Part shown: positions 38,750 through 46,399 of the stretch, piece by piece
Layout of the letters: every line of letters starts with the position of its first letter
Position numbering within the stretch: the first letter of the stretch is position 1
DNA from: Mangrovibrevibacter kandeliae
GTDB lineage: Bacteria; Pseudomonadota; Alphaproteobacteria; Rhizobiales; Rhizobiaceae
Length of the DNA: 64,000 nucleotides
Direction of reading: 5' to 3'
NCBI RefSeq assembly: GCF_024519155.1
Contig: NZ_JANIFJ010000002.1
Coordinates: 62,001 to 126,000 of the forward strand
The notes under the pieces: generated by a model
What the model was told of the DNA's origin: nothing
The model's input: only the letters and a program-made list of their open reading frames with translations
Databases searched by the model: none
Program-made: the position numbers and the translations under genes

Positions 38750-38777
38750 GCATAAACGCGTTACGCTGCGTTTATGC
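38750..38777. promoter_or_regulatory. 28-bp perfect inverted repeat upstream of kdp
   Basis: Arms GCATAAACGC and GCGTTTATGC are perfect complements around an 8-nt spacer. It lies 89 bp before the first kdp micro-gene and 39 bp after the fumarase-like beta-subunit stop. It is AT-rich for this genome. It could be an operator (KdpE or another regulator) or a terminator for the upstream operon, but no T-run follows on either strand. Confidence 0.6.
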
Positions 38778-38816
38778 AGAGCGGCCCCAGCGCCGGCGGC
38801 GAGCGCCTGCGGAGCG

Positions 38817-39431
38817 TCAGCCCCGGGCGGCGTTCATCTCCGCAAGGAGAGCCGGCAGGCGATCCCGCGCCGACTGCTGGCGCAGGTCATAGCCGTTGTG
38901 GCCATGCGCGTCGATCTCGACGGTCAGCGGGCCGAGGCCTTCGACCTGCATCTTCACCATGCGGTAGTGCGAGACGAGGTCGGTCCAGCCGACGTCGACG
39001 ACCTTGCGGATGGCGTCCGAATGGAGCGCCGCGCCGCCGCCGAGGATCGAGAGATAGACGCAGCCGACCTCGCGCATCGCCTCGGCCGAGGCCGCGTCGA
39101 GGCCGCCCTTGCCGCAGACGAGCGTCAGGCCGAAGTGCCGGATGATCGCGGGCATCACCGGGTTGAAGCGGGTGCTGGTCGTCGGGTTCATGTAGAGGAT
39201 CTCGAACCCGTCCGGCGTGTCCACGCTGTAGCTGCCGAGATGGAAGAGCGCTGCGCCGTCGAGCGGGAACGGCAGCTCGCGCTTCCCGTCCATCGCCTCC
39301 AGGATGCGCTTGTGGGTCGGCAACCCGGCGGTCATCACGATCTCGCCGTCGATGAAGACGAGATCGCCGAGCTCGAGCGCGCGGATCGCGTCGCGATCGA
39401 CGGGCAGCGTCAGGTGGTGCGTCTTCGGCAT
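38817..39431 (-). CDS. class I fumarase / tartrate-dehydratase beta subunit
   Basis: 204 residues matching the C-terminal domain of class I Fe-S fumarases: P-V-D-R-D-A-I-R-A-L-E-L-G-D at the start, G-E-I-V-M-T-A-G-L-P-T-H-K-R, N-P-T-T-S-T-R-F-N, and C-G-K-G-G-L. The domain binds the substrate carboxylates and pairs with the alpha subunit encoded 8 bp upstream. Substrates in this family include fumarate/malate, tartrate and mesaconate/citramalate; which one applies is not visible. Last gene of the five-gene operon. Confidence 0.9.
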   Translation of the reverse strand: MPKTHHLTLPVDRDAIRALELGDLVFIDGEIVMTAGLPTHKRILEAMDGKRELPFPLDGAALFHLGSYSVDTPDGFEILYMNPTTSTRFNPVMPAIIRHFGLTLVCGKGGLDAASAEAMREVGCVYLSILGGGAALHSDAIRKVVDVGWTDLVSHYRMVKMQVEGLGPLTVEIDAHGHNGYDLRQQSARDRLPALLAEMNAARG

Positions 39432-39439
39432 GGCCGCTC

Positions 39440-40309
39440 CTATTCGACCCGCTCGACATGACCGTCATCGTAGAGGCGGGCGCGCGTGCGACGGCTGATC
39501 CAGCAGTTGAAGGACACCGCGACGGGCGTGAAGCCGTGGCCGGAGGCGTAGTCGACGTGGACGGCGAGCGCCGTCGTGTCGCCGCCGGTTCCCATCGGGC
39601 CGTAGCCGAGCTTGGCGATGGCCGTCATCAGCCGCTCCTCCATCGCGGCGAGCTCCGGCACCGGATTGATCGAGCCGAGCGGGCGGATGGTCGCCATCTT
39701 GGCGAGCTTGGCGCAGTGATCGAAGGTGCCGCCGATGCCGACGCCGATGGTCACGGGCGGGCACTGCTGGGCGGCCGTGCGGATGACGACGTCGAGCACG
39801 TACTCCTCGATCTCCTGCAGGGTCGGGAAGCTCATGATCTTCAGCTCGGCCCAGCGGCCGGAGCCGAGCGCCTTGGGCGCGCAGGTGACGTCGATGTAGT
39901 CGGCGCCGTCCAGCATGTCCCAGCTGACGATCGGCATGTCCTTGCCGGCGTGGCCGCGCTCGTTCGTCAAAGGGTTGGTGACGTGCTTCAGGAGCGGCGG
40001 CTGGATCGTCTCGACGAGATGCGCGAAGCCGTCGCTGATGGCGCGCTTCACGTCGCCGGAGAACTGTACGCGCGTACCGACCTTGACGAAGTAGACGGGC
40101 ACGCCGGAATCCGAGCAAACGAAGCGGTCGCTCTCCTCGGCCCGCTGCGCGCTGTTGCGCATCATCGAAAGCACCTTGCGGGCCGTCTCGTTGCTCTCGA
40201 TCTCGATCGCCGTTTCGAGCGCGCGCTTGGCGTCCTCCGGGATCTTCTTCAGCGACCACTCGTAGAGGTTCGCGGTGAGGTCCCTGACGGCCTCGTAGCT
40301 GATTGCCAT
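39440..40309 (-). CDS. class I fumarase / tartrate-dehydratase alpha subunit ([4Fe-4S])
   Basis: 289 residues from ATG 40309 with a strong GGAGGAGG upstream. Likely cluster ligands are Cys65 in V-C-S-D-S-G, Cys199 in G-G-T-F-D-H-C and the cysteine in N-C-W-I-S-R-R near the end, the three positions expected for TtdA/fumarase alpha subunits. The enzyme dehydrates a 2-hydroxydicarboxylate or hydrates its alkene. In this operon it sits with an aconitase-like hydro-lyase and a 2-hydroxyacid dehydrogenase, so a catabolic rather than TCA role is likely. Confidence 0.9.
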   Translation of the reverse strand: MAISYEAVRDLTANLYEWSLKKIPEDAKRALETAIEIESNETARKVLSMMRNSAQRAEESDRFVCSDSGVPVYFVKVGTRVQFSGDVKRAISDGFAHLVETIQPPLLKHVTNPLTNERGHAGKDMPIVSWDMLDGADYIDVTCAPKALGSGRWAELKIMSFPTLQEIEEYVLDVVIRTAAQQCPPVTIGVGIGGTFDHCAKLAKMATIRPLGSINPVPELAAMEERLMTAIAKLGYGPMGTGGDTTALAVHVDYASGHGFTPVAVSFNCWISRRTRARLYDDGHVERVE

Positions 40310-40349
40310 GTCATCTTCCTCCTCCGGGCCTCCCGCCCGGCCGCGGCCG

Positions 40350-41267
40350 CTATCGCGCCGCGTTGAACACATCCCGCCCGGCGCGGAAATCACGGGCCGC
40401 GCCGGCCAGCGCCTCACCGATGGCGGCGCGGGTCTCGGCGGTGACGGAGGCGTAGTGCGGCGCAAGCACCACGTTCTCCAAGCCGAGAAACCGCGGGTCG
40501 AGCCCGGGCTCGGCGGCGAAGACGTCGAGGCCGGCACCCTTGATCGCGCCCGCCGCGAGCGCCTCGATCAGCGCCGCCTCGTTGACGACGCTGCCGCGCG
40601 AGACATTGACGAGGATGCCGTCCGGCCCGAGCCGTTCCAGCACCGCGCTGTCGACCAGGTGATGGGTGGCCGGTCCGCCCGGGCAGCTGAGCACCAGCGC
40701 ATCAACCCGGCCGGCGAGATCGCCGACCTCGGCCACGAAGCGGTAGGGCACGCCGGTCTTCTCCCGCGGCCCGGTATAGAGGACCGACATGCCGATCCCG
40801 CTCGCCCGCGCCGCGATCGTCTGGCCGATCTTGCCGAGCCCGACGATGCCGATCGTCATCGACGACACGCGCGTCGCCGGCGGCAGGCGCTCCGGCCCCC
40901 ACCGCCCGGCGCGCACGAAGCGGTCGGCCTCGGCGATGCGGCGCCCGACCGCATAGAGCAGTCCCATCGCAAAGTCGGCGGTGTCGGAGACCACCTCGTC
41001 CGGCGTGTTGCGTACGATGATGCCGCGGCGCGCCGCCGCCTCGAGATCGATGGCGTCGACGCCGGTGCCGTTGCAGAGCAGGAGCTTCAGATCCGGCAGC
41101 CGCTCGAACAGGGCCGCGTCGGCACCGGCCATGCTCGTCGTCACCGCGACGTCGAAGCCGGGGGCGTCGCTGCCTTTGGCATAGGCAACGAGTTGGTTGT
41201 CGGCGCCGAGGATGTCGCGCACCTCGGGCGGGATCGGCGCGAGCTGGAGGATGCGGGCGGTGCTCAT
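40350..41267 (-). CDS. D-2-hydroxyacid dehydrogenase (NAD-binding)
   Basis: 305 residues. The cofactor motif is G-I-V-G-L-G-K-I-G near residue 140 and the catalytic Arg, Glu and His appear in N-V-S-R-G-S, F-A-A-E-P-G and L-A-P-H-Y-A-S. This is the D-isomer-specific 2-hydroxyacid dehydrogenase family (glyoxylate/hydroxypyruvate reductase-like). It overlaps the small hydro-lyase subunit by ATGA and lies 40 bp before the fumarase alpha gene. Expected reaction: NAD(P)-linked interconversion of a 2-hydroxyacid and a 2-oxoacid. Confidence 0.92.
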   Translation of the reverse strand: MSTARILQLAPIPPEVRDILGADNQLVAYAKGSDAPGFDVAVTTSMAGADAALFERLPDLKLLLCNGTGVDAIDLEAAARRGIIVRNTPDEVVSDTADFAMGLLYAVGRRIAEADRFVRAGRWGPERLPPATRVSSMTIGIVGLGKIGQTIAARASGIGMSVLYTGPREKTGVPYRFVAEVGDLAGRVDALVLSCPGGPATHHLVDSAVLERLGPDGILVNVSRGSVVNEAALIEALAAGAIKGAGLDVFAAEPGLDPRFLGLENVVLAPHYASVTAETRAAIGEALAGAARDFRAGRDVFNAAR

Positions 41268-41812
41268 GCCTGCGCCTCGGCCGCGAGTTCCCCGCCGGGC
41301 TGGCGTGCCGCCGCGACGCGCTCGCGCAGCGCCGGCGCGAGGCCCCCGAGGCTCCAGACCTGCAGCATGCCCTCACAATAGGGCCGGAAGCTCAGGCTCC
41401 GGCCGGAGGTCAGGCTGCGCACGGTGCCGCCGGCGAGGTCGAGTTCGAGCGCGTCGCCCGTTTCAGCCAGCGCGGTGATGCCGGGACACGGCACGACGGG
41501 CAGGCCGACATTCAGGATCTTGCGGATGAAGGCGGAATCGGTCGACTCGCAGATGCAGGCCTTGATGCCGGACTCACGCATCGCGACGCCTGCATGGGGG
41601 TGGCTGTGATGGCCGAAATTGCGGCCGGCGACGACGATGTCACCCTCGCGCACCTTCTGGGGGAAGTCCGGATCGAGCAGCACGAAGAGCATCGCCTTCA
41701 GCGCCGGCACGTCGTAGGAGCCGAGATCGGGCACCTGCGAGAACTGGATGATGCCGTCGTCGGCGCCGACATTGTCGCCGAACGCCCAGACCCGGCCGCG
41801 GATCGCCGTCAC
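41264..41812 (-). CDS. aconitase-family small subunit (LeuD-like swivel domain)
   Basis: 182 residues from GTG 41812, which overlaps the large-subunit stop as GTGA and has GGGAGG at 5 nt. The pattern R-G-R-V-W-A-F-G-D-N-V at the start and V-A-G-R-N-F-G-H-H-S-H in the middle is that of the LeuD/aconitase C-terminal domain, though leucine-pathway LeuD normally reads G-x-N-F-G-C/S-G-S-S-R; the H-H-S-H variant suggests a different substrate. It completes the active site of the large subunit. Confidence 0.88.
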   Translation of the reverse strand: MTAIRGRVWAFGDNVGADDGIIQFSQVPDLGSYDVPALKAMLFVLLDPDFPQKVREGDIVVAGRNFGHHSHPHAGVAMRESGIKACICESTDSAFIRKILNVGLPVVPCPGITALAETGDALELDLAGGTVRSLTSGRSLSFRPYCEGMLQVWSLGGLAPALRERVAAARQPGGELAAEAQA

Positions 41813-43089
41813 GCCGCCCTCCCCTCGATCGCGAGAAGGTCGCGCGGATCGGTGATGCAGCCCGCCACCGCGGAGGCGGCAACCAGCGCCGGCCCGGCGA
41901 GGTAGACGCTCGCGGTGCGGCTTCCGTTGCGGCCGTTGTAGTTCATCTGATGGGTGCTCACCGACACCTCCCCGTCGTTGAGGTAGCCCTCGTAGCCCCA
42001 GCAGGTGGTGCAACCCGGCGCGAGCACCGTCGCGCCGGCCTCGGCGAAGATCGAGAGCAGGCCCTCCCGCCCGGCTTCGGCGTAGATCTCCCGGCTCGCC
42101 GGCGTGACGTACATCGTGACGTGCGGCGCCACGCGGCGTCCGCGCAGGATCGACGCCGCTTCCCGCAGGTCGTCCATCCGGGCGCTGGCACAGGAAGCGA
42201 TGGCCGCCTGGTCGATGCGGCGGCCGGACACCGCGCCGACGCCGACGGCGCCGAACAGCTCGGGCGGCACGGTCACCATCGGCTCGATGGCCGAGAGGTC
42301 GTAGACAGCCTCATGATCGAACGCCGCGTCGGGATCATCGGCGAAGAGTTCGAAGTCGCGACCGCCGGCCCGCGCCCGGGCGTAGGACAGCGCCGACGCA
42401 TCCACCGGCATCAGCGCCGTGTCGGCGCCGGCGTGGTAGGTGCAGGCCAGCAGCGACTGGCGCTCGTCGAGCGACAAGGTCGCGACCCCCGGCCCGTCAT
42501 ATTGCACGCAGGCCTGGCTGAGGATGTCGGTCTGCGCGTAATCGCGGATGAGGATCTGCGCGAGATCGCGGATGCTGGCGCCGGGGCTGAGCGCGCCGGT
42601 GAGGGTGATGCGCACCGGGCGCGGCACCATCATCCAGTTCTCGTTGAGAACGCTGGTGACGACGACCTCGGTCGAGATGGCGAGGTTCATCGCCCCGACG
42701 ACGCCGATGCTGGCGATGTTCGGCTCGTCGGTGAAGACGAGGAGCCCCGGCCGCGCGAACCCCTCCTCGACCAGCACCTGGTGGCGCAGGCCGGAGCCGG
42801 GACCGTAGTAGTTCGCGCCCGTCGCCTCGGCGAAGCGGCGCATCTCGCCGTGATTGCGGTGATAGACCGTGCCCATCCCCGCCGAGGTCGTGTGATCGAC
42901 CACCATCACCAGCCGGTCGGGTCGGGCCAGCCGCTCGACGCCGGCCTCCTCCATGATCCGCTTGCGGGCCGGCCAGGAGATGTCCTGGCAGCAGGTGTAG
43001 TCCGGGCTGACATTGACGTACTGGCCGGGCTCGACGCGCTCGAGCCCGGCGGCGCGCGCCACGATCTTCTGTGTGATTGTCTGTCCCAT
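41809..43089 (-). CDS. aconitase-family large subunit (LeuC-like [4Fe-4S] hydro-lyase)
   Basis: 426 residues from ATG 43089. The architecture is that of LeuC/homoaconitase: an early V-D-H-T-T-S region, A-S-C-A-S-A-R-M-D-D and G-C-T-T-C-W-G as the cysteine sites for the [4Fe-4S] cluster, and N-G-R-N-G-S-R near the end. The family isomerises or dehydrates 2- or 3-alkylmalates and citrate-like acids. Being in an operon with a fumarase-like enzyme and no other leucine gene, it is probably not leucine biosynthesis. First gene of the operon; the 224-bp upstream gap holds the dyad at 43210. Confidence 0.88.
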   Translation of the reverse strand: MGQTITQKIVARAAGLERVEPGQYVNVSPDYTCCQDISWPARKRIMEEAGVERLARPDRLVMVVDHTTSAGMGTVYHRNHGEMRRFAEATGANYYGPGSGLRHQVLVEEGFARPGLLVFTDEPNIASIGVVGAMNLAISTEVVVTSVLNENWMMVPRPVRITLTGALSPGASIRDLAQILIRDYAQTDILSQACVQYDGPGVATLSLDERQSLLACTYHAGADTALMPVDASALSYARARAGGRDFELFADDPDAAFDHEAVYDLSAIEPMVTVPPELFGAVGVGAVSGRRIDQAAIASCASARMDDLREAASILRGRRVAPHVTMYVTPASREIYAEAGREGLLSIFAEAGATVLAPGCTTCWGYEGYLNDGEVSVSTHQMNYNGRNGSRTASVYLAGPALVAASAVAGCITDPRDLLAIEGRAA

Positions 43090-43209
43090 CGCAAGCCTTC
43101 GCCTCACCTCCCGGTCGGCTGCGCCGCGTGCTTCTCGCGCCGGCGCCAAGCGGCTGCGGCGCTTCACCCGCCGCATGCCAGCCTCCCGCGATTATCCTCA
43201 TCCCGTTCA

Positions 43210-43231
43210 GTCAATATGTCAAATGATTGAC
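43210..43231. promoter_or_regulatory. candidate operator GTCAAT-N10-ATTGAC upstream of the hydro-lyase operon
   Basis: A perfect 6-bp dyad, with a further GTCA at 43218-43221, in an AT-rich patch 121 bp before the LeuC-like start. The symmetry and spacing suit a dimeric regulator. No regulator gene is adjacent, so the protein is unknown; the GntR gene at 45499 is the nearest candidate, but its presumed motif differs. Confidence 0.45.
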
Positions 43232-43313
43232 TTTTACGGTCATGGATCGGCACGGAAGGCCCGGGCGTGCGGCTCGGCGGGGTCGCGGCGATCGGCCGCG
43301 CCGCCGGTTCTGC

Positions 43314-45371
43314 TCAGCCTGCGATCCGGTCGAGAAGCGCTTCGACGTCGCCGCGGCGGAAGCCCTGCCCGAGAGCGGCCTGAACCTGATCCAGACCCGC
43401 GAGCACGGCCGCGCGCCCCTCGTGCGCCGCCCACCAGAGCGGACCGCCGCGCCAGCGCGGGAAGCCGTAGCCGTTGACGAAGGCGACATCGACGTCGCCC
43501 GGTCTTTGCGCGATGCCCTCTTCGAGCGCCAACGCCGCCTCGTTGACGAGCGCGGCGAGCGTCCGGTCGCGGCACGCCTCGTCCGACAGCGCCCGCCGGC
43601 TGCGGCCGGCCGCAGCCGCATCCTCGGCGATCAGGGCTTCCACCGCCGGATCCGGGCGGCGCTTGCCGCCCTCGTAGGCGTACCAGCCGGCACCGGTCTT
43701 CTGGCCGAGACGACCGGCCTCGCACAGGAGATCCGGCAGCCTCACGTAACGCTCGGCCGGGTCGCGCGTCGCGGCGAGGCGCTTGCGGCGCGCCCAGGCG
43801 ATGTCGAGCCCGGAGAGATCGGACACGGCGAACGGCCCCATCGCCATGCCGAAGGCCTCGAGCGCCTGGTCGACCTGCCACGGCAAGGCGCCGTCCTCGA
43901 CCAGAACCTCGGCCTGCCCGCGATAGGCGGCATAGAGGCGATTGCCGACGAAACCTTCGCCGACCCCGGCGACGATCGCCGTCTTGCCGAGCCGGCGCCC
44001 GAGCTTGAGGCCGGTCGCGAGCGTTGCGTCGGAGGTGCGCCGGCCGCGCACCACCTCGAGCAGCTTCATCACATGGGCCGGGCTGAAGAAATGCATTCCG
44101 ATCACCTGCTCCGGGCGGCCGCTCGCCAGTGCCAGCGCGTCGAGGTCGAGATAGGAGGTGTTGGACGCAAGGATCGTCTGCGGCGGCGCAAGCCGGCCGA
44201 GCTCGGCGAGGAGCTGCGACTTGACGTCCATGTCTTCGAAGATCGCCTCCAGCACGAGGTCGCTCGCGGCCGCGGCCGCGAGATCGGTGGACGGGCTGAG
44301 GCGCGCGCGCAGGCGCTCCCCTGCCTCCGGCGTGACGCGGCCCTTGGCGACGTCGCCGGAGAGGAAGCCTTCGACCCGGCCCCGCCCCGCCTCGAGCGCG
44401 CCGGCATTCTGCTCAACCAGCGTGACGGACAGCCCGGCCTTCAGGAGGGCGTAGGCGATCCCCGCCCCCATCGTGCCGGCGCCGATCACAGCGATCCGCT
44501 CAACGTCGGTGGCGGGCGCCGACAGGCCCCCGACGCGCCCCGCCTCGCGCTCGGCGAAGAAGACGTGGCGCAGCGCCACGGCCTCCGGGCTCACGCGGAT
44601 CGCCTGGAACACGCGGCGCTCCTCGGCGAGAGCCTCGTCGACCGGCATGTCCAGCGAAAGACAGGCAAGGCGCGCAGCCTCGACCGCGGCAGGGCGCCCG
44701 CGACCCGTCTTGACGGCCGCGCGCCTCGCCTCTTCGAGCACCGCCGGCTCGACCGCCGGGACGGTCAGGTCGCGGACCCGTCGCTTGCCGCCGAGGCGCC
44801 GGGCGTGATCGGAAGCGGCAGCGCGCAGGTCGCCCTCGGCGATCGCATCGACCAGCCCGAGCGTCAGCGCCTCCTCCGCCTTGATCCGGCGCGCACCGCA
44901 GATGAGGTCAAGCGAAGCCGGCAGTCCCGCCAGCCGGGGCAGCCGTTGCGTTCCGCCGGCGCCCGGCACGATGCCGAGGCCGACTTCGGGCAGGCCGACC
45001 ACCGTGCCAGGCGCGGCGACGCGACCGTCGCAGGCGAGCGACAGCTCGAAGCCGCCGCCGAGCGCTGCGCCGTCGAGCGCGGCGACGACCGGAACGGTAA
45101 GCGCCTCGATGGCCGCGAGCACGGTCGGCAGCTGCGGCTCGCCGAGCGGCGCGCCGAACTCCTTGAGGTCGGAGCCTGCGACGAAGCTGCCATTGGCACC
45201 GGCGAGAACCACGGCACGGATCCCGGGGCGACTGGCGATCTCCGCGAAGGCGTCGAGGAGGCCGCGCCGGACGTCGTGACTGCCGGCGTTGACCGGGGGG
45301 TTGTCGATGACGACGGTTGCGAGATCCCCGTCCACCTGCAGGTCGACAGTCCCGTTGCCGAATGCGCCCAC
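43314..45371 (-). CDS. bifunctional enoyl-CoA hydratase / 3-hydroxyacyl-CoA dehydrogenase (FadB/FadJ-like)
   Basis: 685 residues. The N-terminal hydratase domain (about 1-180) has both catalytic glutamates in G-G-G-F-E-L-S-L and L-P-E-V-G-L-G followed by P-G-A-G-G-T-Q-R-L. The dehydrogenase domain starts near 295 with I-G-A-G-T-M-G-A-G-I-A, has N-T-S-Y-L and the catalytic His in G-M-H-F-F-S-P, and ends with two C-terminal helical domains. It hydrates an enoyl-CoA and oxidises the 3-hydroxyacyl-CoA with NAD. It follows the GntR gene (127-bp gap holding an AT-rich motif). Confidence 0.94.
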   Translation of the reverse strand: MGAFGNGTVDLQVDGDLATVVIDNPPVNAGSHDVRRGLLDAFAEIASRPGIRAVVLAGANGSFVAGSDLKEFGAPLGEPQLPTVLAAIEALTVPVVAALDGAALGGGFELSLACDGRVAAPGTVVGLPEVGLGIVPGAGGTQRLPRLAGLPASLDLICGARRIKAEEALTLGLVDAIAEGDLRAAASDHARRLGGKRRVRDLTVPAVEPAVLEEARRAAVKTGRGRPAAVEAARLACLSLDMPVDEALAEERRVFQAIRVSPEAVALRHVFFAEREAGRVGGLSAPATDVERIAVIGAGTMGAGIAYALLKAGLSVTLVEQNAGALEAGRGRVEGFLSGDVAKGRVTPEAGERLRARLSPSTDLAAAAASDLVLEAIFEDMDVKSQLLAELGRLAPPQTILASNTSYLDLDALALASGRPEQVIGMHFFSPAHVMKLLEVVRGRRTSDATLATGLKLGRRLGKTAIVAGVGEGFVGNRLYAAYRGQAEVLVEDGALPWQVDQALEAFGMAMGPFAVSDLSGLDIAWARRKRLAATRDPAERYVRLPDLLCEAGRLGQKTGAGWYAYEGGKRRPDPAVEALIAEDAAAAGRSRRALSDEACRDRTLAALVNEAALALEEGIAQRPGDVDVAFVNGYGFPRWRGGPLWWAAHEGRAAVLAGLDQVQAALGQGFRRGDVEALLDRIAG

Positions 45372-45390
45372 GTGCCTCTCCCTTTAATTC

Positions 45391-45407
45391 AATAGTCTGG
45401 CTTATGG
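45391..45407. promoter_or_regulatory. AT-rich motif site f (upstream of the FadB-like gene)
   Basis: On the minus strand it reads CCATAAGCCAGACTATT, 20 bp before ATG 45371. It is one of seven related sites at boundaries of this catabolic cluster, with core CATAA(A)-G-C-T-A. Confidence 0.45.
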
Positions 45408-45498
45408 CTCATGCAGGTCTGGCGCCAGCCGCTTCTGCGCGGGCACAGGACGCCGAGAGTTGAAAGCCGAAGTCGGTACCCGCAGAGCCGAGCATCGC

Positions 45499-46248
45499 TC
45501 AGCGCAGCTTCACCTCGATCTTGACGAGGTCGCCGCGGTAGAGGCCGTTGGCGACAAGCACCAGCGTCCCGGTCTCGTCGACCGCAAGCCGCCGCACCTT
45601 GGCGACCGGCTCGCCGAGCGGAATGTTGAGCCGGGTCGCGGTCTCGAGGTCGGCCATGCCGATCGTCATCACCTGCCGGGCGTCGACGATCTTCAGGTCC
45701 GGGATGTCGGCCACGAGGCGCATGGCGGTCTTGCTGGTGTAGCTCTCCTCGGCGATGTGGCCGGTCAGGCGCTCGTCGAGATAGACATCCGTCAGGAGGA
45801 ACGCCGCGCCGTCGCGCGAGTGCCGGCGCCGCAGATGCCTGTAGGCCGGGGCGACGGCGCCGATCTGCTCCTCCACGAACGGCAGGTCGACATTCCGGCT
45901 GTCGGACAGGATCTCGATTTCCGCGTTCTCCCGCGCGATGAGGAGTCCCGACCAGTCGGTGTGGACCTGACACCACAGGTCCCGCTTCGGACGGCTGGTG
46001 ACGAAGGTGCCCTTCGCCCGGTAGCGCTCGATCAGGCCCTCGCTCTCGAGAATGTCGAGCGACTGGCGGATCGTCATGTTGGAGACGCCGCACTGTCCGG
46101 CGAGCTCCTCGACGGTCGGCATGCGGCTGCCGACGACCCACTCGCCGCTTTCGATCCGCCGCCGGAACAGACCGGCCAGCTGGATGTAGCGAGCCACCGG
46201 ACTCTTGCGGAGCGTCTGGGCGGTCGAGGCTTCGGCGGTGTCGCTCAT
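45499..46248 (-). CDS. GntR-family regulator, HutC subfamily (UTRA domain)
   Basis: 249 residues. The N-terminal winged helix reads G-S-R-M-P-T-V-E-E-L-A-G-Q-C-G-V-S-N-M-T-I-R-Q-S-L-D-I-L-E-S-E-G-L split around residues 40-72, and R-A-K-G-T-F-V follows. The C-terminal domain is a UTRA ligand-binding domain ending near L-V-L-V-A-N-G-L-Y-R-G-D. Such proteins usually repress a catabolic cluster until a pathway intermediate binds. It lies between the FadB-like gene and the divergent CaiB gene at 46400, making it the prime candidate to bind the AT-rich sites. Confidence 0.92.
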   Translation of the reverse strand: MSDTAEASTAQTLRKSPVARYIQLAGLFRRRIESGEWVVGSRMPTVEELAGQCGVSNMTIRQSLDILESEGLIERYRAKGTFVTSRPKRDLWCQVHTDWSGLLIARENAEIEILSDSRNVDLPFVEEQIGAVAPAYRHLRRRHSRDGAAFLLTDVYLDERLTGHIAEESYTSKTAMRLVADIPDLKIVDARQVMTIGMADLETATRLNIPLGEPVAKVRRLAVDETGTLVLVANGLYRGDLVKIEVKLR

Positions 46249-46301
46249 CGGGCTGCCCCGTCGGTTGGAGATGATGCCCGCAGGCAGTACCTCAGCTGTT
46301 C

Positions 46302-46330
46302 AAGCAATACCATGAAAACTCAGCTTATTC
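46302..46330. promoter_or_regulatory. AT-rich motif site g (upstream of the GntR gene)
   Basis: On the minus strand it starts GAATAAGCTGAGTTTTCATG, matching the A-T-A-A-G-C-T core of the other sites. It is in the 151-bp divergent gap between GntR and the CaiB-type gene, suggesting autoregulation. Confidence 0.4.
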
Positions 46331-46360
46331 GCATTTGCCTCCCGGCTCAGAGGCGGATAT

Positions 46361-46381
46361 GCCATAAAGCTAACATATATG
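46361..46381. promoter_or_regulatory. AT-rich motif site a (upstream of the first CaiB-type gene)
   Basis: CATAAAGCTAACATATATG on the plus strand, 20 bp before the chosen start at 46400. It is the longest match to the shared core and is nearly a dyad (CATA...TATG). Confidence 0.5.
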
Positions 46382-46399
46382 AGTTTGCGGAGGCGTCCA

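Noticed and set aside
41264-43089. Assignment of the LeuC/LeuD-like pair to leucine biosynthesis
   Set aside because: The substrate-loop motif is atypical, no leuA/leuB is near, and the operon holds a second hydro-lyase and a D-2-hydroxyacid dehydrogenase.
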